A stretch of 64,000 nt of DNA from Haloactinospora alba (GTDB taxonomy: Bacteria; Actinomycetota; Actinomycetes; Streptosporangiales; Streptosporangiaceae), in NCBI RefSeq assembly GCF_006717075.1, contig NZ_VFQC01000001.1, positions 124,001-188,000 on the forward strand. The letters run 5' to 3'. The position numbers and the translations under genes were made by a program. Of this stretch, positions 17,801 through 25,893 are shown piece after piece (the first letter of the stretch is position 1; each line of letters starts with the position of its first letter). The notes under the pieces are model-generated. The model did no database searches. It had not been told where the DNA came from and worked only from the letters and a program-made list of their open reading frames with translations.

Positions 17801-17883
17801 CCGACATCCCCTACGACCCGGAAACCGGCCTGCAACTTCCCGCACCACACGATTACGTAGCGCAACCGGAAACGATCCTATGA
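14812..17883 (+). CDS. cas5-cas3: Cas5-Cas3 fusion protein
   Basis: One uninterrupted frame of 1,023 residues. Residues about 5-235 form a Cas5t-like RAMP domain (IELYAPVASFRDP, then PLSTVRGMLAAATG, and QTSFNSYLWCPE). Residues about 250-470 are the Cas3 HD nuclease: H259, the pair H297-D298 in LLHDAGK, and FHH at 350-352. Residues about 485-860 are the superfamily 2 helicase: Walker A APTGSGKT 501-508, DELH 643-646, SAT motif, and QRAGRVNRRGRH 834-845. In type I-B loci cas5 and cas3 are normally separate genes. The ATG at 14812 is chosen; a GTG at 14803 would overlap the cas7 stop. All visible catalytic motifs are present. Confidence 0.9.
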   Translation: MTTTRAPIEAARIELYAPVASFRDPMFPGVSRCLPVPPLSTVRGMLAAATGNASEPVPVGMCAHAEGQGTDAETYHPIAADGSNPAVAGQVSEGKGGRTVRDRPFLCGVHVTLWVPSPDAERITAALRCPVWGLRLGRSQDLVHIRSITSVRLSPTSDAVVGHGLAPVGAHTASQATTLRLADTVSSDRLQTSFNSYLWCPEPAGNHQVLGAYRDPTDDQAVWLHGTDEPPPEDPELANVLAKSAQHSPSGQPETLTEHSRTVHEAAHTVAERISSPGVLSEQLAFWNWVETAALLHDAGKVAEGFQRQLRPDGPPWRERHEVLSLAYVDLLTRGLCERDQKMVAAGVAFHHLSLDSSGQGLEELYPAVADWEKKFGRDPDPEPGRPRVQVPRNRHRALLAWLSTRLGTTAPEGEGRKLWERARDTFARARSDWGSPVSAEEGLVAVLLQGAVTLADHSGSAHVPLQTHMPLPSQFLDTLAAPYPHQHAAAEAQGHLVLRAPTGSGKTEATLAWASHQLDDMDGHPRLVWVLPYRASIDAAWKRFRNALVAEPGEDEPDIAVLHATTAHTLLTHAAAGDTTGDKGTPDRVRAQQARDRAHAMRTLFAQRVRVSTPHQLLRAAIAGPRYSSFLLEQANALLVLDELHAYDPTTFGRICAAMSLWEQLGSRIAIASATLAPPMLELIHDTLTHDVTVHTASPEAAPDRHRLALDEEPITHPDSVKRIRAWLQEGHSVLVVANTVATAQSLYAELAPDARTAHPGDPEAAILLHSRFRGCDRDDIEERITTRYPERGSDDSPRRGGLVVSTQALEVSLCLDLDRGVSELAPVEALAQRAGRVNRRGRHPDGPVEFRVHRTEDSRPYDPKATAAAWQALTQAPGPVISEQTIGEWLRLAYATDWGRSWTEEARNARDEFAASFLTFTDPFHDRSDYARGLDESFDTVEILHHDDVADYEEKAAEHPLLAAGLLIPIRFGQFMKLRSSGRAALNDRLRMWSTDIPYDPETGLQLPAPHDYVAQPETIL

Positions 17884-18386
17884 CCGAGGAATCCGACACC
17901 GGCCTGGGCGGGGTGCACATCAAATACCTGTTGCATTGCCCCCGCCAGCTCTGGCTCTACAGCCGCGGCTACCGTCCCGAGCAGCGCAGTGACACCGTCG
18001 CCTTCGGCGAAGCCCTGGACGAGACAACCTACACGCGCCGTCGCACCATCGATCTGGGAGAAGCCAAGATCGACTGGGTGACTACTGGTGCCGTCGTCCA
18101 TGAGACGAAATCCTCACGCACCCCCACGCCCCAACACGAGGCGCAGGTACGCCACTACTGCCTACTGCTGTCTCGGCTGGGGGTCAATGTCGCCCGCGGC
18201 ACCATCCACTATCCACTGATCCGACGCACGGTCGAAGTGCCCTGGGGCGACGAAGCACGCGCGCACGCCGAAGAGACCGAACGCCAAGCCCACGAGGTAA
18301 TCGGCTCCCACCAACCACCGCCACGCCTTCCCCGGAAGCAGTGCCGGGGATGCTCCTACCGCGACTACTGCTGGGGAGAACTATGA
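17880..18386 (+). CDS. cas4: Cas4 adaptation exonuclease
   Basis: A 168-residue RecB-like nuclease. The ATG at 17880 overlaps the Cas3 stop by 4 nt. C20 (HCPRQLWLYSRG) and C155, C158 and C164 (QCRGCSYRDYC) form the expected iron-sulphur cluster set, and ETKSSR near residue 80 gives the E-x-K of the nuclease site. Cas4 trims and selects prespacers by PAM together with Cas1-Cas2. It is followed by cas1 with another ATGA overlap. Confidence 0.92.
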   Translation: MTEESDTGLGGVHIKYLLHCPRQLWLYSRGYRPEQRSDTVAFGEALDETTYTRRRTIDLGEAKIDWVTTGAVVHETKSSRTPTPQHEAQVRHYCLLLSRLGVNVARGTIHYPLIRRTVEVPWGDEARAHAEETERQAHEVIGSHQPPPRLPRKQCRGCSYRDYCWGEL

Positions 18387-19363
18387 CCGCTGCCACCCGC
18401 ACATACTGGCTCACCGAACCCTGCCGTATCCGCCGTGCGGACAACAGCCTCCGCATCGAACGCCCCGATGACACGCGGGTGCATATCCCCATCACCGACA
18501 TCCGTGACCTCGTGCTCTTCGACCATGCGGATGTCAACACCGCAGCGTTCTCCCTGCTGAACCACCACAACATCACTGTCCATGTGCTTGACCACTACGG
18601 TAACTACAGCGGTGCCCTCACCCCCGCCGACGACATGTCCTCAGCACCGGTACTGCGCAGCCAAAGCGCCCTGACCAGCAACAGTGAACAACGTCTGGCC
18701 ATCGCCCGGTCCCTGGTGCATACCACAGCCGCCAACGTCATCTGGGCTCTTGATACGAACCTTCTGGCCAACCCGCTAGAGCAGCTCACCGAACAGCTGG
18801 CCGAAGCCAGCGACACGGAGCAGATCATGGGCGCCGAAGGCAACTTCCGCCGCAGCTCCTGGGAAGTCCTCGACACCATGCTTCCGCCCTGGCTGCGTCT
18901 CAACGGCCGTACCCGCCGCCCGCCCACCAACGCCGGCAACGCTTTCGTTAGCTACGTCAACAGCGTTACCTACGCTCGTATGGTGACAGCGCTGCGATGC
19001 ACACCCCTGCACCCTTCCCTCGGGTTCCTCCACGCTGACACCGACCGGCGCCGTAACACTCTCGCCCTTGACCTCGCCGAACCCTTCAAACCCCTCTTCG
19101 CCGAACGGATCCTGCGTCGCGCTGCTGCGCAGAAGACCCTGCGCAAGTCTGATTTCGAGAGTGACGTCGGACGTGCCTCCCTCAGTAACGAGGGCCGCAA
19201 GAAAGTATCCGAGCTGATCCGTACTGAACTGTCCACGACAGTTCACCACCGTTCTCTGCACCGCAAAGTCAGCTACGAGGAACTCATCCACCTCGAAGCG
19301 TTGAAGATCGTCCGCCTCTGCCTCGAGGACACCCCTTACAAACCCTTCCGGCCCTGGTGGTGA
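18383..19363 (+). CDS. cas1: Cas1 integrase
   Basis: A 326-residue type I-B Cas1. The metal-binding residues are visible as E152 (MGAEGNFRR), H217 (LGFLHADTD) and D230/E233 (LDLAEPFKP). With Cas2 it inserts new spacers at the leader ends of the two arrays. It starts at ATG 18383, overlapping the cas4 stop, and ends 4 nt before cas2. Length and motif order are normal, and no defect is visible. Confidence 0.95.
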   Translation: MTAATRTYWLTEPCRIRRADNSLRIERPDDTRVHIPITDIRDLVLFDHADVNTAAFSLLNHHNITVHVLDHYGNYSGALTPADDMSSAPVLRSQSALTSNSEQRLAIARSLVHTTAANVIWALDTNLLANPLEQLTEQLAEASDTEQIMGAEGNFRRSSWEVLDTMLPPWLRLNGRTRRPPTNAGNAFVSYVNSVTYARMVTALRCTPLHPSLGFLHADTDRRRNTLALDLAEPFKPLFAERILRRAAAQKTLRKSDFESDVGRASLSNEGRKKVSELIRTELSTTVHHRSLHRKVSYEELIHLEALKIVRLCLEDTPYKPFRPWW

Positions 19364-19367
19364 TCCG

Positions 19368-19631
19368 ATGTTCGTCGTTGTCGTCTACGACACGCTCGCA
19401 CAGCGCAATCCCAGGATCCTCAAGACGTGTCGACACTATCTCCATTGGGTCCAGCGCAGTGTGTTCCAGGGTGAATTGTCAGACGCCCAGCATCGTTCCT
19501 TCACCCAAACAGTGAAACGCCAGCTCGATACCGAATACGACAGCGTATTGATCTATCGCATCCAGTCCCCACAACTGGTCCAAACCGAAACCATCGGGCA
19601 ACACCCGGGGACGACCAGCCCCGTTCTCTGA
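19368..19631 (+). CDS. cas2: Cas2 adaptation scaffold
   Basis: An 87-residue protein beginning MFVVVVYDTLAQRNPRIL. The first strand with D8 (VVYD) and the downstream RHYLHWVQRSVFQGEL pattern are typical of Cas2, the dimer that bridges two Cas1 dimers. It is the last gene of the cas operon, and its stop is followed directly by the leader of array 2. Confidence 0.93.
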   Translation: MFVVVVYDTLAQRNPRILKTCRHYLHWVQRSVFQGELSDAQHRSFTQTVKRQLDTEYDSVLIYRIQSPQLVQTETIGQHPGTTSPVL

Positions 19632-19633
19632 CC

Positions 19634-19740
19634 ACTTGGTATAACGCTTTGACCTGCGACGCTGCATTACTTCCGGGTTGCTGCACACAAGCAGCTCACC
19701 ATGGCTTTGATATACCTTGTGACCTGCGATTTTACTCTCG
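19634..19740 (+). promoter_or_regulatory. Leader of CRISPR array 2
   Basis: The segment between cas2 and the first repeat contains GCTTTGACCTGCGACGCTGC, GGGTTGCTGC and, next to the repeat, GTGACCTGCGATTTTACTC. These blocks match the leader of array 1 in order and spacing. It is probably the promoter and integration platform of array 2. Confidence 0.7.
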
Positions 19741-20960
19741 GTTCACTCATCACCCCTGGAGGGATCGCAAGACGCGTTGGTGGGTGTCGCCGGTGCGGGC
19801 AAGACTTCACTCATCACCCCTGGAGGGATCGCAAGGCCAAGACTGCCCGTTCTGCGACAAGTTGGACGGGTTCACTCATCACCCCTGGAGGGATCGCAAG
19901 AGTGTGACGGTGCCGTCCACCTGGAATTCTGCGGTTCACTCATCACCCCTGGAGGGATCGCAAGGATCACGGAGGCGGCCCACCAGCTGGGCATCGCGTT
20001 CACTCATCACCCCTGGAGGGATCGCAAGATCGACGATCCCCACGATCAGGTCGGCCGAGGCAAGTTCACTCATCACCCCTGGAGGGATCGCAAGATAGGG
20101 GGTGGTCACCATGCCCGGAGTACCAGGGGTTCACTCATCACCCCTGGAGGGATCGCAAGATTCCCGCTTGATTCTGTGGGGATCAGGCGGAGTGAGTTCA
20201 CTCATCACCCCTGGAGGGATCGCAAGCTGCAGGAGTCCACCATGTCCTGCAGCGACGGCAGGAGGTTCACTCATCACCCCTGGAGGGATCGCAAGGCGAA
20301 TCCTCCCGCGCGCCGCCCGGCGTCCCGGGAGGGGGTTCACTCATCACCCCTGGAGGGATCGCAAGGCCTGGGTGGCAAGCGTGTCGACGTGGTCACTGGT
20401 TCACTCATCACCCCTGGAGGGATCGCAAGCGGTCGGAGAATCGGGAGGCGGGTATGGGAGGCAGGTTCACTCATCACCCCTGGAGGGATCGCAAGGCGGT
20501 GGTTCCGCTGCACCGGCCCTGCAGCCTGGTTCACTCATCACCCCTGGAGGGATCGCAAGGCCGCCAGATACAGGGCAGTGGACGTGTCGTCCACGTTCAC
20601 TCATCACCCCTGGAGGGATCGCAAGGAACGGTCGCGGAACGGCTGTGTGCGCAGGGACTAGTTCACTCATCACCCCTGGAGGGATCGCAAGGCGTTCCGA
20701 GCGTGGAACACCCGGAACGGTCGCGGAGTTCACTCATCACCCCTGGAGGGATCGCAAGACACGCTGCGGCTGGCCGCCCTGCACACCGCCCTATCGTTCA
20801 CTCATCACCCCTGGAGGGATCGCAAGGCTATGTGGGACGCTACGGGACTCTGGCAGCGTCCCGTTCACTCATCACCCCTGGAGGGATCGCAAGCTGTTGA
20901 TCCACCGCGCCCCCTGATGAGGAGTCGCGGTTCACTCATCACCCCTGGAGGGTTCCTTAG
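19741..20960 (+). CRISPR. CRISPR array 2, 19 repeats, 18 spacers
   Basis: Nineteen 31-nt repeats start at 19741, 19805, 19870, 19934, 19998, 20064, 20129, 20196, 20265, 20335, 20399, 20465, 20529, 20595, 20661, 20728, 20796, 20863 and 20930, with spacers of 33-39 nt. Each begins GTTCACTCATCAC and ends GGGATCGCAAG. The leader is on the cas2 side. The last repeat is degenerate after GGAGGG and overlaps the stop codon of the ATPase pseudogene on the other strand. Spacers 14 and 15 share a 13-base stretch. Confidence 0.97.
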
Positions 20961-21429
20961 CCTCTAGAGATTTGGTTCCAGTCAATTTCAGAAAGTTCGG
21001 TGTCTTGGTGCGTGATTTCGGCGAATACAGTTCGTCCATTAGGGACACTGCTGTAGTCCCAACGCAGGGCAAAATATTCAACCAGAGTTAGTCCGCGTCC
21101 GGACTCTTGCCAAGGGTCCGTCTTCATTAGACGGGGAAACTGTGGCTGTTTCCCTGATCAGTGACTTCCGCTCGAATTATGGTGCTCTCGATACGTAGGG
21201 TGACCTGGAACATCCCTCCCTCCCGGCCGCTTACGGTATGGACGATGGCGTTACTTGCTAGTTCGCTGAGAAGGAAAGCCGCGCGCTCGGCAAGACCACT
21301 ACCGATGTCGATCAACCGCGTGTGTGTGAGCATCCACGTGCGGGCTGACCTGACTTCCGTGGCGACGCCGGAGAAGGAACGCTTCCACTCCCGTTGGATG
21401 GACAACAGGCTCACGCAGATATCCTCCAA
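20957..21429 (-). pseudogene. RsbW-like HATPase, one-base frameshift
   Basis: The N-terminal part (ATG 21429) reads a GHKL ATPase of the anti-sigma/regulatory type: N-box LLSELASNAIVHT and G1-like VTDQGNSHSF. The frame then stops at 21127. A single missing base in the C-run near 21131 restores the rest in the next frame: PRLMKTDPWQESGRGLTLVE, then a GRTVFAEI strand, to a TAA at 20957-20959. That stop lies inside the last, degenerate CRISPR repeat. The gene is either a pseudogene or affected by a sequencing error. Such ATPases usually regulate a paired XRE/DUF397 system. Confidence 0.75.
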
Positions 21430-22119
21430 ACCTGCGGTTCGGAACTGCTGTTCTGCGAGGCCGCAACGGTCACATCAAGAGGTAACTCCGTGTTGACTCC
21501 GGTGGCCCCGACCGGGATCACGGCATTGGTCGCTGGGACATTCATGTTCGGTCGCACGAACGCAGTCTTGGTGTTGCAGTGGACGACACACCTTTTGGTG
21601 GTTGATGCATGCATTGGCGGGCTCCAAAAATGCAGAAAAGAAGGATTCCCAGATGTGATGGAAAGTACGAACCCGAGCGAAGCTGGACACTGCACGAGTA
21701 GGGCGCTTCTGCTCCCATTTAGCTAGATCCGGTCGATAAGCGTCGAGGCTTTGAAGCGGACAGACGCTACTGTCCGTTTCGGTTCGTGGGGTGGCTACTC
21801 CAACGGGGTAATGAAAAACGCTTACCTTGTCCGAAAGCTGTACCCAGGCCGCTCGCCACTACTGGCGCGGAAGACCGGAGCGTGGGATTGATATCGGCAG
21901 CGGGGACAGTCCCTACGGACTCGACACGCAGGTGCTCGTGGAGGTCAGCGCGTTCTGCGAGGTTCGATCCACAGTGCCATGACCAGGATCGTTTTGGTGG
22001 AAGGTGGTGGTAAAGCGAGCCGACTGCGTCCATTGCATGCGAGTTCGGCGCTGTTCACGCACCAGCTGCTTCGAAACCATCCTCAGTAGTGTCAGGATTT
22101 CCAAACCTCCAGGAGACAT
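21430..22119. other. Gene-poor stretch after the ATPase
   Basis: About 690 bases with no convincing gene on either strand. The open frames are short, have no ribosome binding sites and show no recognisable motifs. This position often carries an XRE regulator divergent from the ATPase; I see no trace that I would defend. Confidence 0.4.
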
Positions 22120-22875
22120 TCACGCCCGCTGATCGGGATCAGTTCCTGGCCGTACTGTTTCCCACCGATGTTGGTATCCGTTGCGGCCGAGGTAGGAGAC
22201 GGTGAGGAGGTAGTGGAGTTCGAGCCACTGGATGAGGTTGTCCCAGGAACACGCTCTTGCAGGTCCACCTTCGGCGCGCACGGCAGCCTCATAGGCGGCC
22301 AGAACAGTGGGATATGTGGCTGGGGAGAGCCTGCCGTAGGTCATCGCAGCACTGAAGAGTAGTTTGGCGAGGTCGTAGCCAAACGGGGCGAGTGTGAGGT
22401 CGTCGAAGTCGATGAAGGCAGGACCCGCGTCGGTGATGAGAACGTTGCGGATGTTGGTGTCTTTGTAGAACGCTGCGGGTTGACCCTTGGCGTGGGTAAG
22501 GGCAGAGGTGCCGTGGTGCAACTGCTCGGGGCTGATCAGGCCGTGCTGGCAGTGATGGTGGAGCCGTGCGTGGCGCGAGGTGGTAAATCCGGGAAGGGTT
22601 AGGCCACTGGAAGTGGGGAAATCCTGGTCCAGACGGGCGTTACGCAGGCGAGTGCGGTGGGCCCGGCCGTGGAGACCTCCCAACAGGGATGCGACGGCCG
22701 CGAGTTCAGTGGGACGCGCGTGGTGACCGTGGAGATGACGCAATCGCAGCTCGTTCGCGTCCACGGTGTGCAAGTCGGGTATGGGAGCGGCGAGTGCGGT
22801 CAGCCACTGGTGGTTACGTGCCGCGTCCCGAGCTTGGCTGGAGTGGGAGTACTCCTTGGTGAACTCGTCAGTCAT
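22120..22875 (-). CDS. APH-family phosphotransferase
   Basis: A 251-residue small-molecule kinase of the aminoglycoside phosphotransferase fold. The ATG at 22875 is chosen because it overlaps the end of the upstream methyltransferase gene by 8 nt (ATGACTGA). The catalytic loop is FYKDTNIRNVLI: the Asp and Asn of the usual HGDxxxxN motif are kept, but His is replaced by Tyr. The metal-binding motif FIDFDDLTLAPFGYDLAKLL is intact. The N-terminal nucleotide-binding lobe is short. The substrate is unknown. It appears to form an operon with the two genes upstream. Confidence 0.75.
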   Translation of the reverse strand: MTDEFTKEYSHSSQARDAARNHQWLTALAAPIPDLHTVDANELRLRHLHGHHARPTELAAVASLLGGLHGRAHRTRLRNARLDQDFPTSSGLTLPGFTTSRHARLHHHCQHGLISPEQLHHGTSALTHAKGQPAAFYKDTNIRNVLITDAGPAFIDFDDLTLAPFGYDLAKLLFSAAMTYGRLSPATYPTVLAAYEAAVRAEGGPARACSWDNLIQWLELHYLLTVSYLGRNGYQHRWETVRPGTDPDQRA

Positions 22876-23701
22876 GTCGTACTCCGACCAGGTACGTGAC
22901 GGTTGAGGAGGCATTGACGGGCCCTTCAGGACGCCGGAGGCGTAGTTCACTCGCGAGCCGGTCGGGATCGTTTCCCACCGAAGCTGCCAGTGTGTATTTC
23001 GGACTGGTGATCAGGTAACGCGCTAGGTGATCAAGGCTCGTAAAACGAAAAAGGTGCTGGTCGTGGCGGAGCTGGCGAACGTGGAGGATCGGTGCCGCCA
23101 GTTCGGCGATGTTATGGCTGTGGACGGTCTCATAGAGGCTGGGGCGGTTGGGAGCGTGAGAGTCGAGACCAGTAGAAGCGAGAAGACGGTCGAGTTCGTG
23201 GTAACTGTCGCGGGCTTTGGTCACTGCGATCAGCACGCCGCCGGGGCGTAGGCAACGGGCGGTCTCGGAGAGGACGACGGTGGGTTGGGCCGCGTGGTAA
23301 AGGCAGAAGGCCGCCACGACGGCATCGACGCTCTTTGCCGGCAGAGGAAGGTGGTGGAAATCAGCCACGCACATCCAGGCGTTGCGCCGTTCCTCTGCAC
23401 CAAGTCTGGTGCGTGTGGTCGAGATAAGGGAGGCAGAGGCATCGACGGCCACCAGGAAACGCGGATCAAGCGCGGCCAGTGCCTGGGTCGTGGTTCCACG
23501 CCCGCAACCGACATCGAGAACCCGGGCCGTGTCCACTGGCACGGCAAGGTGGGTGTGAAGCAGGTCGCTGATCACCTCGACAACCGGTGTGCCGTGCAAC
23601 CGGGCGTCTAACAGCGCACTGGTGCGCTCGGTCAGGCGCCGTGGGGTGGCATAGAGCTGGTGGAGGTAGCCGGTGTCGGTGAAGGGATTAGCCGACGACA
23701 C
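22868..23701 (-). CDS. Class I SAM-dependent methyltransferase
   Basis: A 277-residue methyltransferase. Motif I, VLDVGCGRGTTT, lies near residue 61; the acidic end of strand 2 is in FLVAVDASAS; VADFHHLPLPAKSVDAVVAA is motif II; and ARCLRPGGVLIAVTK is motif III, all in the Methyltransf_11 order. The C-terminal part (LARYLITSPKY, VTYLVGVRHD) fits small-molecule methyltransferases. It is co-transcribed with an APH-like kinase downstream and a P-loop kinase upstream; the acceptor is unknown. Confidence 0.85.
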   Translation of the reverse strand: MSSANPFTDTGYLHQLYATPRRLTERTSALLDARLHGTPVVEVISDLLHTHLAVPVDTARVLDVGCGRGTTTQALAALDPRFLVAVDASASLISTTRTRLGAEERRNAWMCVADFHHLPLPAKSVDAVVAAFCLYHAAQPTVVLSETARCLRPGGVLIAVTKARDSYHELDRLLASTGLDSHAPNRPSLYETVHSHNIAELAAPILHVRQLRHDQHLFRFTSLDHLARYLITSPKYTLAASVGNDPDRLASELRLRRPEGPVNASSTVTYLVGVRHD

Positions 23702-23719
23702 GCCGACCCCCCTCCATGG

Positions 23720-24244
23720 TCAGGACGTGGTGTTGCGCGCCTGGGTAGTGAGCCGAGTAAGGAGGCGCTTGGCGCCACGGCGGGAGCGCACGGTGTGAAC
23801 CTCGGCATGCGCGGCGTGTTCGACGATCAGGGAGCGAACGCGGGGCGCCATGGCACTGCGGTAGTTCCAGACATATCTGATGAAGCCCCAGTGGATGCGG
23901 TCGTAGACACCCAGGGCGTCGTTCTGCCCGCCCCCGTGGCGCCACCGACGTTGGGCGAGACCTGCCAGGCAGGTCACCGCAGGCAGGTCGAGGAAGATGA
24001 CCGTGCTGGCACGTGCCAGCCGGATCGGCAGGGTGGAGGCGTAGTTGCCGTCGATGACCCAGCGTTGCCCGGCGACGAGTTCCTCCTGCAGCGCGCTGAA
24101 CTCCTCCTGGGAGCGAGGTTTCCACTCGCTGCCGTAGTAGACGACGTCGAGATGCGTGACCGGAGCGTTCAGCTCCGTTCCCAGCCGGCGGGCGAGGGTG
24201 GTCTTGCCGCTGCCGCCGCAGCCGATGATCGCGATCCTGTCCAT
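23720..24244 (-). CDS. Small P-loop kinase, adenylate-kinase/FlaR-like
   Basis: A 174-residue P-loop protein from the ATG at 24244. The Walker A motif GCGGSGKT is at residues 8-15, then LARRLGTELNAPVTHLDVVYY and WVIDGNYAST follow the pattern of adenylate-kinase-like topology modulation proteins (FlaR group). FLDLPAVTCL is the Walker B-like strand. These proteins phosphorylate small substrates that are mostly undefined. It is the first gene of the three-gene minus-strand group that ends at 22120. Confidence 0.8.
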   Translation of the reverse strand: MDRIAIIGCGGSGKTTLARRLGTELNAPVTHLDVVYYGSEWKPRSQEEFSALQEELVAGQRWVIDGNYASTLPIRLARASTVIFLDLPAVTCLAGLAQRRWRHGGGQNDALGVYDRIHWGFIRYVWNYRSAMAPRVRSLIVEHAAHAEVHTVRSRRGAKRLLTRLTTQARNTTS

Positions 24245-24346
24245 CACGAGCGACGCTACTGGACATACGGTCGTGTCGCTGGTGGGTTGTCGACACCACG
24301 ATCTCACCTCTCAACCGGGGCAGGCGTGAGCGCGCCGCACAGAACA

Positions 24347-24760
24347 ATGAAGCGACCAATCGCCTTCCGGGTCGGCTTCGCTTCCACAGCCGGGAATGAG
24401 GTCCTCGGCGGCGGCACCAACGTCCTGTACCGGCTGACTGACGAGTTTGTCGTCCGCATCGACCGGCCCGGCACGGGCGCCGTCGCCGAGGGGGAAGTGC
24501 GCGTCTCCCACTGGCTGCAGGCCTGGGGAGTTCCGGTGGTCCAGGATCTGGCTGGCGCTGCCCAACCGGTGATGGTTCGACGCGCGCCCGGCCACCTGGT
24601 GGCGTCTACTGCCCCCCCCGCACCGACCGGCCACACCAGGCGAACTCGGCGGTGTACTGCGCTCCAACCACGCGCCACCCGGTCCCCGAAGACCTGGAAC
24701 TGGCCCAGTTTGATCCGTTCACCGGGAATCGGTCCCGACCGGATCGACACCGCCGTGGAA
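24347..24760 (+). pseudogene. Decayed APH-family phosphotransferase
   Basis: From the ATG at 24347 the N-terminal lobe of an APH kinase is readable (NEVLGGGTNVLYRLTDEFVV, then RRAPGHLVAS). After the C-run near 24612 the frame is lost. A piece of the expected continuation (HPVPEDLELAQFDPFTG) appears in another frame near 24680-24730. No catalytic loop remains. It is a relic of a third phosphotransferase in this region. Confidence 0.6.
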
Positions 24761-24990
24761 CAGGGGCGGCGACACGGCGGTGTCCGGGCGGGTCACCCCT
24801 GTCTTTCGGTGCGCCGATGCACTCCGATCGGGCCTGCCTGGCGACACCAGGGGCCTGCAACGCTCTATGGTCGGCGAAGAGCAGCCAAGGCCGCTGTCGT
24901 TTGGCGCATGAATCGCCCTTCACATCGTGATGTGGTCAACACCTGGGACACAGACCCCTAGCCGAAGCCGGATAACGGAGGGGAATGGTC

Positions 24991-25473
24991 TTACGAAAAC
25001 CCTCCCCGGGGATTGTCGACAGTGCGAGTGTGCACCGTGCGCTTCGGCAATCTCACCAGCAGCGTTTCGTTTCCGGCCTCGTCCGGGCTGGTGGGCGTGG
25101 CGATGTCGGCAAACACGATGCGTCCCCGCGCGTCGCCGGGGACTCCAATGCGCTCGGCCCGCTGATCCACGAGATAGAGACCGCGCGCCGCCTCAGGGAA
25201 GTCAGAGACAGGGCAGGAACGGGGCACCGTGGGTTCGGACTCCTCGGTACCTGCGTCGGTCACGCTGACGCGTACCCAGCAAGCTCCGGTCAGTAGCTCG
25301 ACGCGCACTGTTCCATCCGGATGCCCCGAAGCCGTGTGCTTGAGTGCGTTGGTGATCAGTTCCGAGGTGACCAGAGCAGCGGTCTCCACCAGGCATATGC
25401 CATACCCCGCCGTGCGCAGGATCCCGGTCACCCACCACCGGACTTGGGCGACACTGTCAGGCTCGCCGGCCAA
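24991..25473 (-). CDS. RsbW-like ATP-binding regulatory protein
   Basis: A 160-residue GHKL ATPase of the HATPase_c_2 type that in actinomycetes acts as anti-sigma factor or partner of XRE regulators. The N-box is ALVTSELITNALKHT, the G1 box is VSVTDAGTEE, and RGLYLVDQRAERIG is the G2-like region. The TTG at 25473 with AAGGG upstream is the most likely start, as no ATG or GTG is available. It faces an XRE-TPR regulator across a 420-nt gap, a common arrangement. Confidence 0.8.
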   Translation of the reverse strand: MAGEPDSVAQVRWWVTGILRTAGYGICLVETAALVTSELITNALKHTASGHPDGTVRVELLTGACWVRVSVTDAGTEESEPTVPRSCPVSDFPEAARGLYLVDQRAERIGVPGDARGRIVFADIATPTSPDEAGNETLLVRLPKRTVHTRTVDNPRGGFS

Positions 25474-25893
25474 GGCGAATGCCCTTGCGGTTATGGCTCT
25501 TTAGCCCCCTTCGGGAGAACGCAGGACATCCATACCCAGCGACACTGGGCGCAGCCGGACAGACGAGTACCGCACACCAGTGCTCATTCCGCCTCCCCAG
25601 AACATTGCTGTGGTCCGCTTCGTGTCGGCCACGTCGACGAAGGCGCCCACCAGTGCGGATACGCCTTCCCCGGCGTGCCCACCCGCCGAGTGCCTGTGAC
25701 TACGGGATCCGACAGGAAAGTAAGGAGTGTCGCGGCATCCGCCGTGTGGAACGCAGAGGGGAGCCGTTCCGCAATGCTGTGGTGTCATAGAGACCAAGCA
25801 TCGACAGGACGAGCCGGTACGCGGCAGGGCACGCAGAAGGGCATCCAAGGGCAATCTGGCAGCGGCGATCACCCTGCTGTGAAGGAAAGCGCA
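25474..25893. other. Divergent promoter region
   Basis: A 420-base gap between the RsbW-like gene (leftward) and the XRE-TPR gene (rightward). It should carry both promoters. The open frames across it lack ribosome binding sites. I see no clear operator. Confidence 0.4.

Noticed and set aside
21394-22033. Several frames of 70-110 codons after the ATPase pseudogene.
   Set aside because: No ribosome binding sites, no motifs and mutually overlapping; I could not support a gene.
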